DNA of 64,000 nucleotides, from positions 1-64,000 of the forward strand of contig JARYMI010000009.1 of the NCBI GenBank assembly GCA_029907205.1, written 5' to 3'. Below, in pieces: positions 8,528 through 17,579 of this stretch (positions within the stretch are counted from its first letter, which is position 1; each line of letters starts with the position of its first letter). The notes under the pieces were generated by a model that was given only the letters and a program-made list of their open reading frames with translations, was not told where the DNA came from and did not search any database. The translations under genes and the position numbers were made by a program. The stretch comes from Clostridiales bacterium. Lineage in GTDB: Bacteria > Acidobacteriota > Aminicenantia > Aminicenantales > UBA8522.

Positions 8528-9538
8528 TCATCCTAAAAAAATCTTCTCCCAGGCCTCGAAGACAGCCCGGACGTTCTCCGGCTTCGCGGCCACGCCGAAC
8601 TCGCACTGGGCGATTACTCCTCCTTCGCGATAAAGGCAAACGTGCACTTTTTCGACCGCCGCGGCAACCTCTGCGGCCGTTCCGAAGGGAAGGAGATACT
8701 GGCGGTCGATCTCGCCCCAGAAAGTGAGCTTGCCGGCGTAGCTCCTCCCCAGCTCCTCGATGTCCATGCAGAAGAGCTGGGAATTGAGGGCGTCAAGCCC
8801 CAGCTCCACAAGGTCGCCAAGAATATCGGCGATACAGCCGTCGGAGTGCATAAAAACGTATTTTCCGTATTGATGGCCGACATCGATATAATCCCGGTAG
8901 AGTGGCTTAAACATTCTTCGCCAGAGAGAGGGCGAAACTAAGAGCGAGCTCTGGCTTCCCCAGTCGTCGCTGAAGACAAGCGCGTCCACCTCTGTCTCAG
9001 CCCACAGAGTCATCTCCTCGAGATAAAAAGAATGGATCCGCTCGAGCAGGCGGAGAAGCTCGGGCGGCTGGTCGACGAGGTCAAGAAACAAATTCTCAGG
9101 CTTCCGCAGAAACTGGAGCTGCTCAAAAGGCCGGGCACTTGTCTTGGCCAGGACGAAGCGGTCCGTCGTCCGGCAGAAATCATTTACCCGCTCGGTGTTC
9201 ACGCTCAACCGCTCCCGCGGTACTCTGACCGTTTCCCACTCCCTCCAGTCTCTTATAAGCGGCTCTTTAACCTCGCCCATAATGCCTCTTTGCCTGTTCT
9301 CAAAAACACAACCCCATTCATCGATAAATATTCCCGGCGCGTATTCTTCACCAGCTGTTCTGAGCGCTTCTTTATAAAACGGCGGCGAAGTGACGATGTC
9401 GTCGGGAAAGCGGGCCTGAATTTCAGCCACCTCTTTGGGATGGCGATCAATCGCCCAGGGAAGGAGCCAAAGTTGGCGGGGAACGCGCACCGGCGAGCGA
9501 AGCTCAAGACTTCTTTTAACCAGTTCTCGCGGCGTCAT
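8528..9538 (-). CDS. Uroporphyrinogen decarboxylase-like (cobalamin methyltransferase-type) protein
   Basis: A 336-residue TIM-barrel-type protein starting MTPRELVKRSLEL (ATG 9538; an ATG at 9550 is possible). It has the UROD-family signatures FVLAKTSARPFEQLQFLR, the LLRLLERIHSFYLEEM helix and a C-terminal GVIAQCEFG. The heme-pathway enzyme usually has an N-terminal RxPxWxMRQAG motif, which is absent here. It lies 40 bases downstream of a corrinoid protein gene. That pairing is typical of MtaA/MtbA-like methyltransferases that move methyl groups to or from a corrinoid protein. I infer this role over heme synthesis. The natural methyl donor is unknown. Confidence 0.8.
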   Translation of the reverse strand: MTPRELVKRSLELRSPVRVPRQLWLLPWAIDRHPKEVAEIQARFPDDIVTSPPFYKEALRTAGEEYAPGIFIDEWGCVFENRQRGIMGEVKEPLIRDWREWETVRVPRERLSVNTERVNDFCRTTDRFVLAKTSARPFEQLQFLRKPENLFLDLVDQPPELLRLLERIHSFYLEEMTLWAETEVDALVFSDDWGSQSSLLVSPSLWRRMFKPLYRDYIDVGHQYGKYVFMHSDGCIADILGDLVELGLDALNSQLFCMDIEELGRSYAGKLTFWGEIDRQYLLPFGTAAEVAAAVEKVHVCLYREGGVIAQCEFGVAAKPENVRAVFEAWEKIFLG

Positions 9539-9578
9539 GGAACAGGACATTCGTCCGCCCGCTTGTTGGGGAGATTGG

Positions 9579-10235
9579 TTATCCTTTGAGCAGCCTTCCC
9601 ACTTCCTCGACGGCACTGGCTGCGTCCGGAGCATATCCTTCCGCCTTGATTTCGTCGGCGTACGCCCTGGTCACAGGCGCCCCTCCTATAATGACCGGTA
9701 TTTTAAGGCCGTTTGACCGCAAGGCCTCGACGATTCCTCTCATCTGGACCATTGTCGTGGTCAGGAGCGCAGAAAGGGCGACGATATCTGCTCTGCCCTC
9801 TGTGGCTGCGGCAACGAATTTTTCCGCTGAGACATCGATCCCCAGGTCGATAATCCTGTAGCCTGCTCCTTTGAGCATCATGGCCACGAGGTTCTTGCCG
9901 ATGTCATGGAGGTCGCCTTTGACTGTCCCGATAACGATGTTCCCCTTGGGCTGAATCCCCTCCTTTACCAGAAGCGGCTCCAGCCTAGCCATCCCGGCGT
10001 TCATGGCCCGGGCCGCCACTAATACTTCGGGGATGAAAACCTCACCGTTTTTGAACAAAACGCCGAGCCTGTCCATGCCGACGATGAGCCCCTCGTTGAG
10101 GACACGGGCTGCCGGAAGACCCAGGGCCAATGTCTCGTCGATGAGCTTCTCCACTTCCTCCTTTTTCCCCTTGAGCAATGCCTCTTGGACATCGACGAGC
10201 ACGCTCTCCTCCCGGCAATGACGGTCAAAATCCAT
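9579..10235 (-). CDS. Corrinoid (B12)-binding methyltransferase protein, MtbC/MttC type
   Basis: The 218-residue product has an N-terminal four-helix cap (about residues 15-95, with the EVFIPEVLVAARAM segment) and a C-terminal Rossmann B12 domain. The cobalt-ligating motif DxHxxG is present as GDLHDIGKN, followed by ALSALLTTTM and IIGGAPV, all canonical. The protein would carry methylcobalamin between a substrate methyltransferase and a second methyltransferase. The UroD-like gene directly downstream is the obvious partner. No reductive activator (RACo) or substrate-specific MttB/MtmB-type gene is in the window. A clear promoter precedes it. Confidence 0.92.
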   Translation of the reverse strand: MDFDRHCREESVLVDVQEALLKGKKEEVEKLIDETLALGLPAARVLNEGLIVGMDRLGVLFKNGEVFIPEVLVAARAMNAGMARLEPLLVKEGIQPKGNIVIGTVKGDLHDIGKNLVAMMLKGAGYRIIDLGIDVSAEKFVAAATEGRADIVALSALLTTTMVQMRGIVEALRSNGLKIPVIIGGAPVTRAYADEIKAEGYAPDAASAVEEVGRLLKG

Positions 10236-10250
10236 TGTCTGGACCTTCAG

Positions 10251-10279
10251 AATATCTTAGAAAGCCATCCCGCTGTCAA
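10251..10279 (-). promoter_or_regulatory. Promoter of the corrinoid protein / UroD-like operon
   Basis: On the minus strand, TTGACA, 17 bases, GATATT. The predicted leader is very short (about 10 bases), leaving no room for a cobalamin riboswitch. Confidence 0.6.
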
Positions 10280-10311
10280 GCACATTAGACCGGGTGAACA
10301 GACGCATCTCA

Positions 10312-10489
10312 AATCTTGTTATTATTTATTGGGCCATGAAAGAAGGGGTGGCACGGCGTTAGTCCCCTCCCGCCCGCAGCGGAAGGGGTTCCCCACGGGG
10401 GGATGGGTGGAGCGAGGACGGAAGGGGACGCGCCGTGACAGGCCCCCTTCTTTCAGACTATCTATCCATCACAGAATTTGCGATGATTT
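10312..10489 (+). repeat. 178-bp quasi-palindromic element, core type 2, copy A
   Basis: Inner ends are GAAAGAAGGGG...CCCCCTTCTTTC (10338-10454). The core starts GTGGCACGGCG and ends CGCCGTGACAGG. Outer ends are ACGCATCTC and GCGATGATTT, with CATCACAGAATT inside the right end. The core is shared with copy B at 30.5 kb, and the outer ends with all members. It lies between divergent promoters. Confidence 0.85.
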
Positions 10490-10507
10490 GAAGGCGGAGG
10501 TGGGTTT

Positions 10508-10536
10508 TTGACTTCACTCAGGTCCTGTGTTATAAG
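10508..10536 (+). promoter_or_regulatory. Promoter of murJ
   Basis: TTGACT, 17 bases, TATAAG. The ORF-track start at 10508 falls on the -35 element itself, so the gene must start later. Confidence 0.65.
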
Positions 10537-10603
10537 CTTTTTCTGCCGTTTAGATGAGAGGAAGGGTCGGCTTCCTGTTTTACGCCTGCCCGTCCTGACC
10601 CAG

Positions 10604-12181
10604 ATGTCGGACCAGAAAGAGAAAGTCGCTCAGTCAGCCACCCTGGTCAGCTCGGGCACGTTTGTTTCGCGGGTCTTCGGCCTCCTCCGTGAGCAGGTCT
10701 TCGCCTTTCTTTTTGGGGCCGGGTTCGCCACCGACGCGTATGTGGCCGCTTTCCGCATCCCCAACTTGCTGCGCGACCTGTTTGCGGAAGGCGCTTTGTC
10801 CGCCGCGTTTGTCCCGGTTTTTACTGATTATCTCGTCAACAGAGACCGGAAAGAGGCTTTCCGGCTGGGAAACCTGGTAACGAACGCCCTCCTCGTCGTC
10901 CTCAGCGCGGTTGTGCTTATTGGCGTCCTGGCCACTCCGTTTATCGTCGACCTCATCGCGCCCGGGTTCAGCGCCATCCCCGGGAAATCCGAGCTCACGG
11001 CGCTCCTTGCCCGCATCATGTTTCCCTTCCTCCTCCTCGTTTCGATGGCAGCCGTGGCCATGGGGATGCTCAACTCGCTCCGGCACTTCGGGGTGCCCGC
11101 TCTTTCGCCTGTCTTTTTCAACCTGGGGATGATTCTGGCGGGCTTCCTCATCTGCCCCCTTTTTGAGGAGAGGATTATCGGCATGGCCATCGGCGTTCTT
11201 TTGGGAGGCCTGGGCCAATGGGCCTTCCAGCTTCCTTCCCTGCGCCGTGAAGGCTATCGCTACAGCCCCATTCTCTCATTCCGGGACCCCGGCGTTCGGC
11301 GGATCATCGTCCTGATGACGCCGGCCATTCTGGGCCTGGCTTCGACCCAAATCAACATATTCGTCAACACCATCATCGCCTCGCTCCTCCCTCAGGGAAG
11401 CCCGTCCTACCTGAACTACAGCTTCAGGCTGATGCATTTTCCCCTGGGCATCTTCGGTGTAGCCGTGGCCACGGTGACGCTGCCGGTCGTTGCGACATTT
11501 GCCGCAAAAAAAGACATTCCCAATGTCCTTTCAACCTGCTCCTCTTCGCTCAAGCTCGTTTTTTTCCTGACCCTGCCGTCGATTTTCTTTCTCGCCGCTG
11601 CGGCCAAGCCGATCATCGCCGTCCTTTATCAGCACGGCAGGTTCACCTACGCGGATACGGTCTTCACTTCTCAGGCCCTGCTTTTCTATGCGCTCGGACT
11701 TTTCGCCTACGCCTCGGTCCGCGTCATTGCTCCTGTTTTTTACTCTCTCGGCGACACGAAAACGCCGGTCAAGGTCAGCGTTCTGTCCGTCGCTGTGAAC
11801 ATCGCCCTTAACCTAGTCCTGATGCGGCCGCTCGGTTTCAGGGGGCTGGCTCTGGCCACTTCGTTCGCCGCCATGGTCAACATGCTCAGCCTCATGTTCC
11901 TGCTCCAGCGACGATTCGGACCCCTTAACCTGACCGACCTTGTGGCAAACTTCGGTAAGATCTTAGGCTGTTCGGCGCTCCTGGGCACGATCCTTTTGGG
12001 CTTCCAGAGAATATACCCGCTCGCCCTGGAGACGGCTGTTCTCCCCTCAAAAATTTTCTATTTGCTCACCCTGACACTCCTCGGGGGCGGAAGTTATATC
12101 CTCATTTCCTATCTGTTGAAGACAAGGGAGCTTTCTCTTATCATGAGCATCATCAGGAGAAAAAAGCCGAATCGTTTTTAG
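10604..12181 (+). CDS. murJ: Lipid II flippase MurJ
   Basis: The chosen start is MSDQKEKVAQSATLVSSGTF at the ATG 10604; upstream codons overlap the promoter. The 525-residue protein has about 14 hydrophobic helices and the MVF/MviN signature at the N-terminus (SRVFGLLREQVFAFLFGAG, then TDAYVAAFRIPNLLRDLFAEGALSAAFVPVF). These motifs are near diagnostic for MurJ, which moves lipid-linked peptidoglycan precursor across the inner membrane. The charged motifs of TM2 and the central cavity are present. It is followed by the TIM-barrel gene after a 35-base gap and could lead that operon. Confidence 0.93.
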   Translation: MSDQKEKVAQSATLVSSGTFVSRVFGLLREQVFAFLFGAGFATDAYVAAFRIPNLLRDLFAEGALSAAFVPVFTDYLVNRDRKEAFRLGNLVTNALLVVLSAVVLIGVLATPFIVDLIAPGFSAIPGKSELTALLARIMFPFLLLVSMAAVAMGMLNSLRHFGVPALSPVFFNLGMILAGFLICPLFEERIIGMAIGVLLGGLGQWAFQLPSLRREGYRYSPILSFRDPGVRRIIVLMTPAILGLASTQINIFVNTIIASLLPQGSPSYLNYSFRLMHFPLGIFGVAVATVTLPVVATFAAKKDIPNVLSTCSSSLKLVFFLTLPSIFFLAAAAKPIIAVLYQHGRFTYADTVFTSQALLFYALGLFAYASVRVIAPVFYSLGDTKTPVKVSVLSVAVNIALNLVLMRPLGFRGLALATSFAAMVNMLSLMFLLQRRFGPLNLTDLVANFGKILGCSALLGTILLGFQRIYPLALETAVLPSKIFYLLTLTLLGGGSYILISYLLKTRELSLIMSIIRRKKPNRF

Positions 12182-12216
12182 TATTTTCTCATGAGCTCTT
12201 GAGTGGTGAACGAGAG

Positions 12217-13239
12217 ATGAAAATGGCAAAAAGAAAAAGCGCCGCCTTCCTGGTTGGTGTTGATAGTTACTCACTCAGCCCGCTTCAACTTTCGCCCTTC
12301 GAGGTCCTGGAGTGGGTCGAAAGAAACGGCGGCGAGGGCGTCCAGTTTTCCGAAGTTAACCTGCCCCGGCGCCGTGCGCTTGACCGCTGCTTCCTCAACG
12401 AGCTCGCCGCGTGCGCTTCAGAGAAAGGGCTCTACCTCGAATGGGGAGGCGGCGAGCACATTCCTTTCGACCTCGAAACAGGAACACCGAAGGACATCTT
12501 CAAGGTCAACCGGCGCGCCGCAGAACAGGCCCATACGTTGGGAGTGAGGGTTGTGCGTTCGTGTTCGGGCGGGCTGATGCGCTGGCAGGAGGATTCTCTT
12601 CCGACCGAGGTCTTTCTGCGCGCCATGGCCAAGAGTCTCCGTTCGCAAAAAAAAATGCTCAACGACTTCGGCGTCATTCTTGCTCTTGAAACCCACTTCG
12701 AGTTCACGACGTTCGAGCTACGCCGCTTGTTCGAAATGTGTGAGGCAGAGCCGCGCGATTACTTAGGCATCTGTCTCGACACGATGAACCTGCTGACCAT
12801 GATCGAAGACCCGGTGCGCGGCGCCCAACGGGTTCTTCCCTGGGTGGTCATGACCCATATCAAGGACGGCGGCATCCTCATCGGCGAAAAAGGCCTGGTC
12901 TCTTTCCCTGTTGAGGCAGGAACGGGCGTCGTCGAATTGAGCAAGATTTTCAGGTCGCTCCTTACTCTTGAAACTCCTGTCAACATCAGCCTGGAAGACC
13001 ACGGAGGCGACTTCCTTATCCCGGTTTTCGAGCCCGGCTTCCTGCTCCGCTTTCCTGACCTTACCGCTGTTGAGTTCGCGCAACTTCTGGCGCTCGCCAA
13101 TCAGACAAAAAAGATGGTCGAGGAGGGGAAAATAGCGATCTTAGACCGGAGCCGCTGGCCTGAAGTCTGCGAGGCGCGGGTCAAGGCTGGCCTTCACCAC
13201 CTCAAGAACATCGCTGCCGAGCTTAAGAGACAACGTTGA
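12217..13239 (+). CDS. Xylose isomerase-like TIM-barrel protein (AP endonuclease 2 superfamily)
   Basis: Start at MKMAKRKSAAFLVGVDSYSL (ATG 12217). The 340-residue sequence shows the superfamily pattern: FEVLEWVERNGGEGVQFSE, then RVVRSCSGG, LALETHFEF with the metal-binding Glu, LGICLDTMNLL with Asp, and MTHIKDGG with His/Asp. These residues usually bind a divalent metal for sugar isomerisation or epimerisation. It is the first gene of a tightly packed set with the OYE-like, FAD and SDR genes (1-base gap to the next). I infer that it acts on a polyol, sugar or sugar-like intermediate in the same pathway. Confidence 0.82.
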   Translation: MKMAKRKSAAFLVGVDSYSLSPLQLSPFEVLEWVERNGGEGVQFSEVNLPRRRALDRCFLNELAACASEKGLYLEWGGGEHIPFDLETGTPKDIFKVNRRAAEQAHTLGVRVVRSCSGGLMRWQEDSLPTEVFLRAMAKSLRSQKKMLNDFGVILALETHFEFTTFELRRLFEMCEAEPRDYLGICLDTMNLLTMIEDPVRGAQRVLPWVVMTHIKDGGILIGEKGLVSFPVEAGTGVVELSKIFRSLLTLETPVNISLEDHGGDFLIPVFEPGFLLRFPDLTAVEFAQLLALANQTKKMVEEGKIAILDRSRWPEVCEARVKAGLHHLKNIAAELKRQR

Positions 13240-13240
13240 A

Positions 13241-14713
13241 ATGACGCACGAAGTTTTCCGCTTCAAAGACCGCGCTGCTCTCGAGAAGAGAATCGCAGAA
13301 CTCGGCCTCGACATTCCCCTTTCAGACGACATTTCCATCCTTTTTAGCCCGGTTGTTGTCGCCGGCAAGACCCTTCCCAACAGGTTTATCATCCATCCTC
13401 TTGAAGGCGCGGATGCTGATGCCGAAGGCGCTCCATCAGACCTGACCTTCCGCCGCTACTGCCGCTTCGCTCAGGGGGGAGCGGCGATGATCTGGTTTGA
13501 AGCGACAGCCGTCCGCCAGGACGGCCGCTCCAACCCGCGACAGCTCCTGCTCAGCCGGAAAACAGCCGACGATTTCAAAAAGCTTGTTGAAGAGACAAGG
13601 CAAGCTGGCCGCCAGAAATTCGGGCCGAACCATTCTCTTGTCCTCGTCCTCCAGCTTACTCATTCGGGCCGCTTCTCCAAGCCCGAAGGAAAACCAGCGC
13701 CTGTCATCACCCAGCGCAATCCCATCATCGACGCCCTAATGGGGATTCCTGCCGACTATCCTCTCATCCCGGACGATGAGCTCGACTCGCTCGAGGACGA
13801 CTTCATCTCCGCAGCCTTGCTGGCCGCAGAGGCCGGGTTCGACGGCGTTGACGTCAAGGCCTGCCACGGGTATCTCATCTCAGAACTCTTAGCTTCCCAT
13901 CACAGGCACGATAGCCGGTACGGCGGGCCGTTCGAAAACAGGGCTCGCTTTCTCGTCGAAACTTCCTTAAAAATAAAAAAGAATGTTAAGGGCATATTCA
14001 TCACCAGCCGGATAAACGCTGTGGATGGCCTTCCCTGGCCTTACGGCTTCGGCTCAAGCCCGCGCACGGAAACACAAGAGGACCTGAGCGAACTCAAGAG
14101 CCTGGCCAGGAACCTGGCCGACCTTGGCTCTCCTCTGCTCAGTCTTTCCCTGGGCATCCCGGCCTACAATCCCCACTGCGGCCGTCCTTATAACCGGCCC
14201 CTCCTCGGTCAAGATTTGCCAGACGAACACCCTCTTGTCGGCGTTGCCCGCCATCTCCGGCTGACAGCCGAGCTGCAGAAATCGTTTCCCTCGCTGCCGA
14301 TTGTGGGCGCAGGTTATTCCTGGCTGCGTCAGTTTTTTCCCGATGCGGCCGCATCCGCGGTCCAGACGGGAAAAGCGTCTCTCATCGGCTTAGGAAGGCT
14401 CTCCTTTGCCTACCCAAATTGGCCAGACGACCTTGCGATAAACGGCTTTCTCGATCCCCGGAAAACCTGTCTTGCCTGCTCCCGCTGCTCCCAGCTTCTC
14501 CGCGGCGGCGGCCGCGTGGGCTGCGTCATCCGGGACATTTCCCTCTATGCCCGTGAATACAAGAAAATAAAAGATCAACTGGCCATTTCCCGTCGTGTCT
14601 CCCAACGGTCGCCCGCCCAAAGGAAGTCGCGGATCACATCCGTCAATCTTAGAACAAGACAAAAAAAGGCGCGGCGCGGCGTTCGGGCGAAGAAAGAAAA
14701 TGAAGAGAACTGA
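13241..14713 (+). CDS. Old yellow enzyme-like NADH:flavin oxidoreductase with Cys cluster motif
   Basis: A 490-residue FMN-type TIM barrel: LPNRFIIHPLEG at the start, VLQLTHSGR, GFDGVDVKACHGYLISELL, HDSRYGGPFENRAR and a C-terminal phosphate site (LIGLGRLSFAYP). It then has CLACSRCS...GC, the region where 2,4-dienoyl-CoA reductase-like enzymes bind a 4Fe-4S cluster. The C-terminal FAD/NAD(P)H domain of that family is missing; the sequence ends in a Lys/Arg-rich tail. The FAD protein encoded next, overlapping by 14 bases, may supply electrons. The usual catalytic His/Tyr context looks partly altered, so substrate prediction is unsafe. Confidence 0.85.
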   Translation: MTHEVFRFKDRAALEKRIAELGLDIPLSDDISILFSPVVVAGKTLPNRFIIHPLEGADADAEGAPSDLTFRRYCRFAQGGAAMIWFEATAVRQDGRSNPRQLLLSRKTADDFKKLVEETRQAGRQKFGPNHSLVLVLQLTHSGRFSKPEGKPAPVITQRNPIIDALMGIPADYPLIPDDELDSLEDDFISAALLAAEAGFDGVDVKACHGYLISELLASHHRHDSRYGGPFENRARFLVETSLKIKKNVKGIFITSRINAVDGLPWPYGFGSSPRTETQEDLSELKSLARNLADLGSPLLSLSLGIPAYNPHCGRPYNRPLLGQDLPDEHPLVGVARHLRLTAELQKSFPSLPIVGAGYSWLRQFFPDAAASAVQTGKASLIGLGRLSFAYPNWPDDLAINGFLDPRKTCLACSRCSQLLRGGGRVGCVIRDISLYAREYKKIKDQLAISRRVSQRSPAQRKSRITSVNLRTRQKKARRGVRAKKENEEN

Positions 14714-16730
14714 AATCAGGGTCGCCGGCCTCTGCCTTCCTGTTTATTCGCTGAACACTCTCATCATCGGCAGCGGCGCAGCAGCCCTGAAGGCGGCGGT
14801 TTCGCTTCATCAGCTTGGGGTTAGCGACATTGCCATAGCGACAGACGACTGGTCCGGCGGCACCTCGAGGAACGCCGGCTCGGATAAACAGACCTACTAC
14901 AAGCTTTCCCTCGCCGGCGAGCTTTCTGACTCGGTCGTCGAGATGGCCAGGGACCTTTGCGCCGGCGGGTCGATGCACGGGGATATCGCCCTTGTCGAAG
15001 CCGCCAATTCTCTGCGCGTCTTCTTCCATCTTGTCGAGCTTGGCGTCCCTTTTCCGCACGACGGGTATGGCGCTTATGCCGGCTACAAGACCGATAACGA
15101 CCCAAGGCAGCGGGCTACCTCTGCTGGACCGCTGACTTCCAGGCTGATGTGCGAGGCCCTGGGACGGGAAGTGAGGGAACGCAAGATTCCCGTTTTCAAT
15201 AAGTATGAGGTCATCGCCTTGCTGACCCGGGGAATAGGAAAAACAAAGAAGATTGCTGGAGCGATAGCGCTTGACAGGAAAAAACTCAGGGCTCCGAGCC
15301 TCGGGTTCGTCCTTTTTAACGCCGTGAACGTCGTCCTCGGCACGGGCGGGCCTGCCGGTATGTACAGAGAGTCCGTCTACCCGACGAGCCAGCTCGGGTC
15401 TCACGGGATGGCGTTTGAAGCGGGAGCTGCTGCTCAGAACCTTACCGAATCCCAGTTTGGCCTGGCCTCGACGAAGTTCCGCTGGAACCTCTCCGGGACT
15501 TACCAGCAGGTTATTCCGCGCTACATCTCAACCGACCGAAATGGCCGCGACGAACGCCAGTTCCTGAACGAAGTCTTCCCGGATATGGGGAAGCTGGCGA
15601 CGGCCATTTTTCTTAAGGGCTACGAGTGGCCGTTCGACCCCCGAAAAATCTCAGGATACGGTTCATCGCTCATCGACCTTCTCGTCTACCGGGAAACAGT
15701 CGTGCGGGGACGCCGGGTCTTCCTTGATTTCAGGCGTGACCCCAGTGGGGGCGGGAAGCTCAAGGATTTCTCGTCCGGCCTCCTCAGCAAGGAAGCTTAC
15801 ACCTATCTCGCCAAATCCAAGGCCCTTCTCGGGACTCCCATCAAGAGGCTGGCCAGGATGAACCCTCTAGCAATTGCCGTTTACAAGGACAACGGTATTG
15901 ACCTGGCCAAGGAGCCGCTCGAAATCGCCCTCTGCGCCCAGCACAACAACGGCGGGCTCAAGGGAAACATCTGGTGGGAATCTAACCTCAAGCATCTCTT
16001 TCCTGTGGGTGAAGTGAACGGAAGCCACGGCGTCCGGCGTCCCGGCGGCTCGGCGCTCAATTCCGGCCAGGTGGGAGGCTGGAGAGCGGCTCTCTTCATC
16101 GCCAGACATTACAACAGAAAGCCGCCAGCGCTGAGAGATTTCCTCTTCCAGGTCCGTTCAACAATCGAGGAAAAAATCGCTTTTGCCCAGAAAATCATCG
16201 ACCCAAGCTTAAAGGATTCTTCCTTCCTTACACGGACGCGGCAAGAAATCCAGGAGCGTATGTCTGCCTGGGGAGCAGCCATCCTCCGGCCAGAAAAAGT
16301 CAGCCATGCAGTCGCCGAAGCCCGGACCCTATTGAAAAAATTGCAGGCGGAGATGAGAATCCGCTCGGCAAAAGAACTTCCCGCAGCCTTCAAGAACCTT
16401 GACCTGTGCCTCACCCATGCGCTCTACCTCGAAGCCATCAGGGAATACATCGCCAGAGGCGGCAAGAGCAGGGGTTCATTCCTCATTCTGGAGGAAAAAG
16501 GCCGGGAGTCCTGTCCCGGAATGGGAAAAGAATGGCGTTTTTCGCTGAACCCGCCTGGTTCTTTCGTCGACCGGAAAATCCTGGAAATATCGCTTGGCGA
16601 AAAAATGAGAGTCATAAAAAAATGGGTGGACGTCCGGCCAATCCCTCATAAAGAAGGTTGGTTCGAGCAAATCTGGGAGGACTACAGGAAAGGCCGGGCC
16701 TTCGAGCACCCCGAGGAGAATGAACCATGA
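14700..16730 (+). CDS. FAD-dependent flavoprotein, fumarate reductase/succinate dehydrogenase-like
   Basis: The start is the ATG at 14700 (MKRTEIRVAGL), inside the end of the OYE-like gene. An N-terminal dinucleotide-binding motif (TLIIGSGAAALKAAVSL) is followed by a typical flavoprotein-subunit plan with NVVLGTGGPAG and a C-terminal GEVNGSHGVRRPGGSALNSGQVGG FAD site. It is 676 residues, close to SdhA/aspartate oxidase relatives, with a helical C-terminal domain from about residue 470. It probably oxidises or reduces a carbon-carbon bond in step with its OYE-like and SDR neighbours. No iron-sulfur or membrane-anchor subunit is adjacent, so it is unlikely to be a respiratory complex. Confidence 0.85.
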   Translation: MKRTEIRVAGLCLPVYSLNTLIIGSGAAALKAAVSLHQLGVSDIAIATDDWSGGTSRNAGSDKQTYYKLSLAGELSDSVVEMARDLCAGGSMHGDIALVEAANSLRVFFHLVELGVPFPHDGYGAYAGYKTDNDPRQRATSAGPLTSRLMCEALGREVRERKIPVFNKYEVIALLTRGIGKTKKIAGAIALDRKKLRAPSLGFVLFNAVNVVLGTGGPAGMYRESVYPTSQLGSHGMAFEAGAAAQNLTESQFGLASTKFRWNLSGTYQQVIPRYISTDRNGRDERQFLNEVFPDMGKLATAIFLKGYEWPFDPRKISGYGSSLIDLLVYRETVVRGRRVFLDFRRDPSGGGKLKDFSSGLLSKEAYTYLAKSKALLGTPIKRLARMNPLAIAVYKDNGIDLAKEPLEIALCAQHNNGGLKGNIWWESNLKHLFPVGEVNGSHGVRRPGGSALNSGQVGGWRAALFIARHYNRKPPALRDFLFQVRSTIEEKIAFAQKIIDPSLKDSSFLTRTRQEIQERMSAWGAAILRPEKVSHAVAEARTLLKKLQAEMRIRSAKELPAAFKNLDLCLTHALYLEAIREYIARGGKSRGSFLILEEKGRESCPGMGKEWRFSLNPPGSFVDRKILEISLGEKMRVIKKWVDVRPIPHKEGWFEQIWEDYRKGRAFEHPEENEP

Positions 16731-17518
16731 GGATGAAACCGACGGCGCTTGTCACGGGCGCCGGCCGCGGGATCGGCCGAGCCATCGTCTTGGACCTGGC
16801 CCGCGAGGGATATGACATCGCCGGCGTTGACATCCTCTATGAACCGAAGAATGATAAAAGCGGCCTTTTTGAGGTCAAAGCGTGCGCGGAGGAAAGCGGC
16901 AGCGTTTTTTTGCCCGTGCGGGGAGACATTGCTGACCTCGAGGGGCACGGAAGAATTCTGGAGGAAGTGCTCGGCCGCTTCGGGAAAATCGACCTGCTGG
17001 TGAACAACGCCGGCGTCGCGCCCGCCGTCCGCGCCGATATCCTGGAGACAGCGGTTGAGAGTTTTGACCGCGTCTTCGGCGTTAACGCCCGAGGCACGTT
17101 CTTTTTCACCCAGAAAATCGCCCGGCAGATGATTGCTCAGGTCCAGGAGAACCCCGAGGCCAGGCCGGCCATCATTTTCATCACATCGATCTCGGCCTCG
17201 GTCTCATCACCTTCCCGAGCTGAGTACTGCATTTCTAAGGCAGCTTTAAGCCAGGCCGCCGCACTCTTTGCCGACCGCCTCGCCGAACACGGGATTAACG
17301 TTTACGAAATCAGGCCGGGCATCATCAAGACCGACATGACTGCTCCGGTCAAGGAAAAATATGACAGCCTGATCGCGGAAGGCCTGGTTCCGCAAAAAAG
17401 ATGGGGCTATCCAGAAGACGTGGGCAAGGCTGTCGCTGCCCTGGCCAAAGGCTTTTTTCCTTACTCCACGGGCCTCATCCTCGAGGTCAGCGGAGGGATG
17501 AACATCCGTCGCCTCTGA
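16727..17518 (+). CDS. Short-chain dehydrogenase/reductase
   Basis: A 263-residue classical SDR with cofactor motif TGAGRGIG at residues 9-16, NNAGV, the catalytic Ser in ITSIS, and YCISK with the catalytic Tyr and Lys. The C-terminus GLILEVSGGMNIRRL fits the 3-ketoacyl reductase-like group. It overlaps the FAD gene by 4 bases (ATGA), so translation is coupled. I infer that it oxidises or reduces a hydroxyl on the intermediate handled by the three upstream enzymes, rather than acting in fatty-acid synthesis. Confidence 0.9.
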   Translation: MRMKPTALVTGAGRGIGRAIVLDLAREGYDIAGVDILYEPKNDKSGLFEVKACAEESGSVFLPVRGDIADLEGHGRILEEVLGRFGKIDLLVNNAGVAPAVRADILETAVESFDRVFGVNARGTFFFTQKIARQMIAQVQENPEARPAIIFITSISASVSSPSRAEYCISKAALSQAAALFADRLAEHGINVYEIRPGIIKTDMTAPVKEKYDSLIAEGLVPQKRWGYPEDVGKAVAALAKGFFPYSTGLILEVSGGMNIRRL

Positions 17519-17579
17519 AGAAAGATATTTTTCTTGAGCCCTAAAGTGTGGTATAAAAGCAGCACAAGGAGCGTAAAAA

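Noticed and set aside
8422-9716. Plus-strand ORFs across the UroD-like gene (8422, 8642, 9032, 9435)
   Set aside because: They are frame shadows of the UroD-like gene, which has family motifs and good codon use.
10338-10454. GGGTGGCAC in the type-2 core resembles the T-box GGGTGGNACCGCG
   Set aside because: No specifier stem or terminator is present, the other copy is inside a coding region, and the next gene (murJ) is not an aminoacyl-tRNA or amino acid gene.
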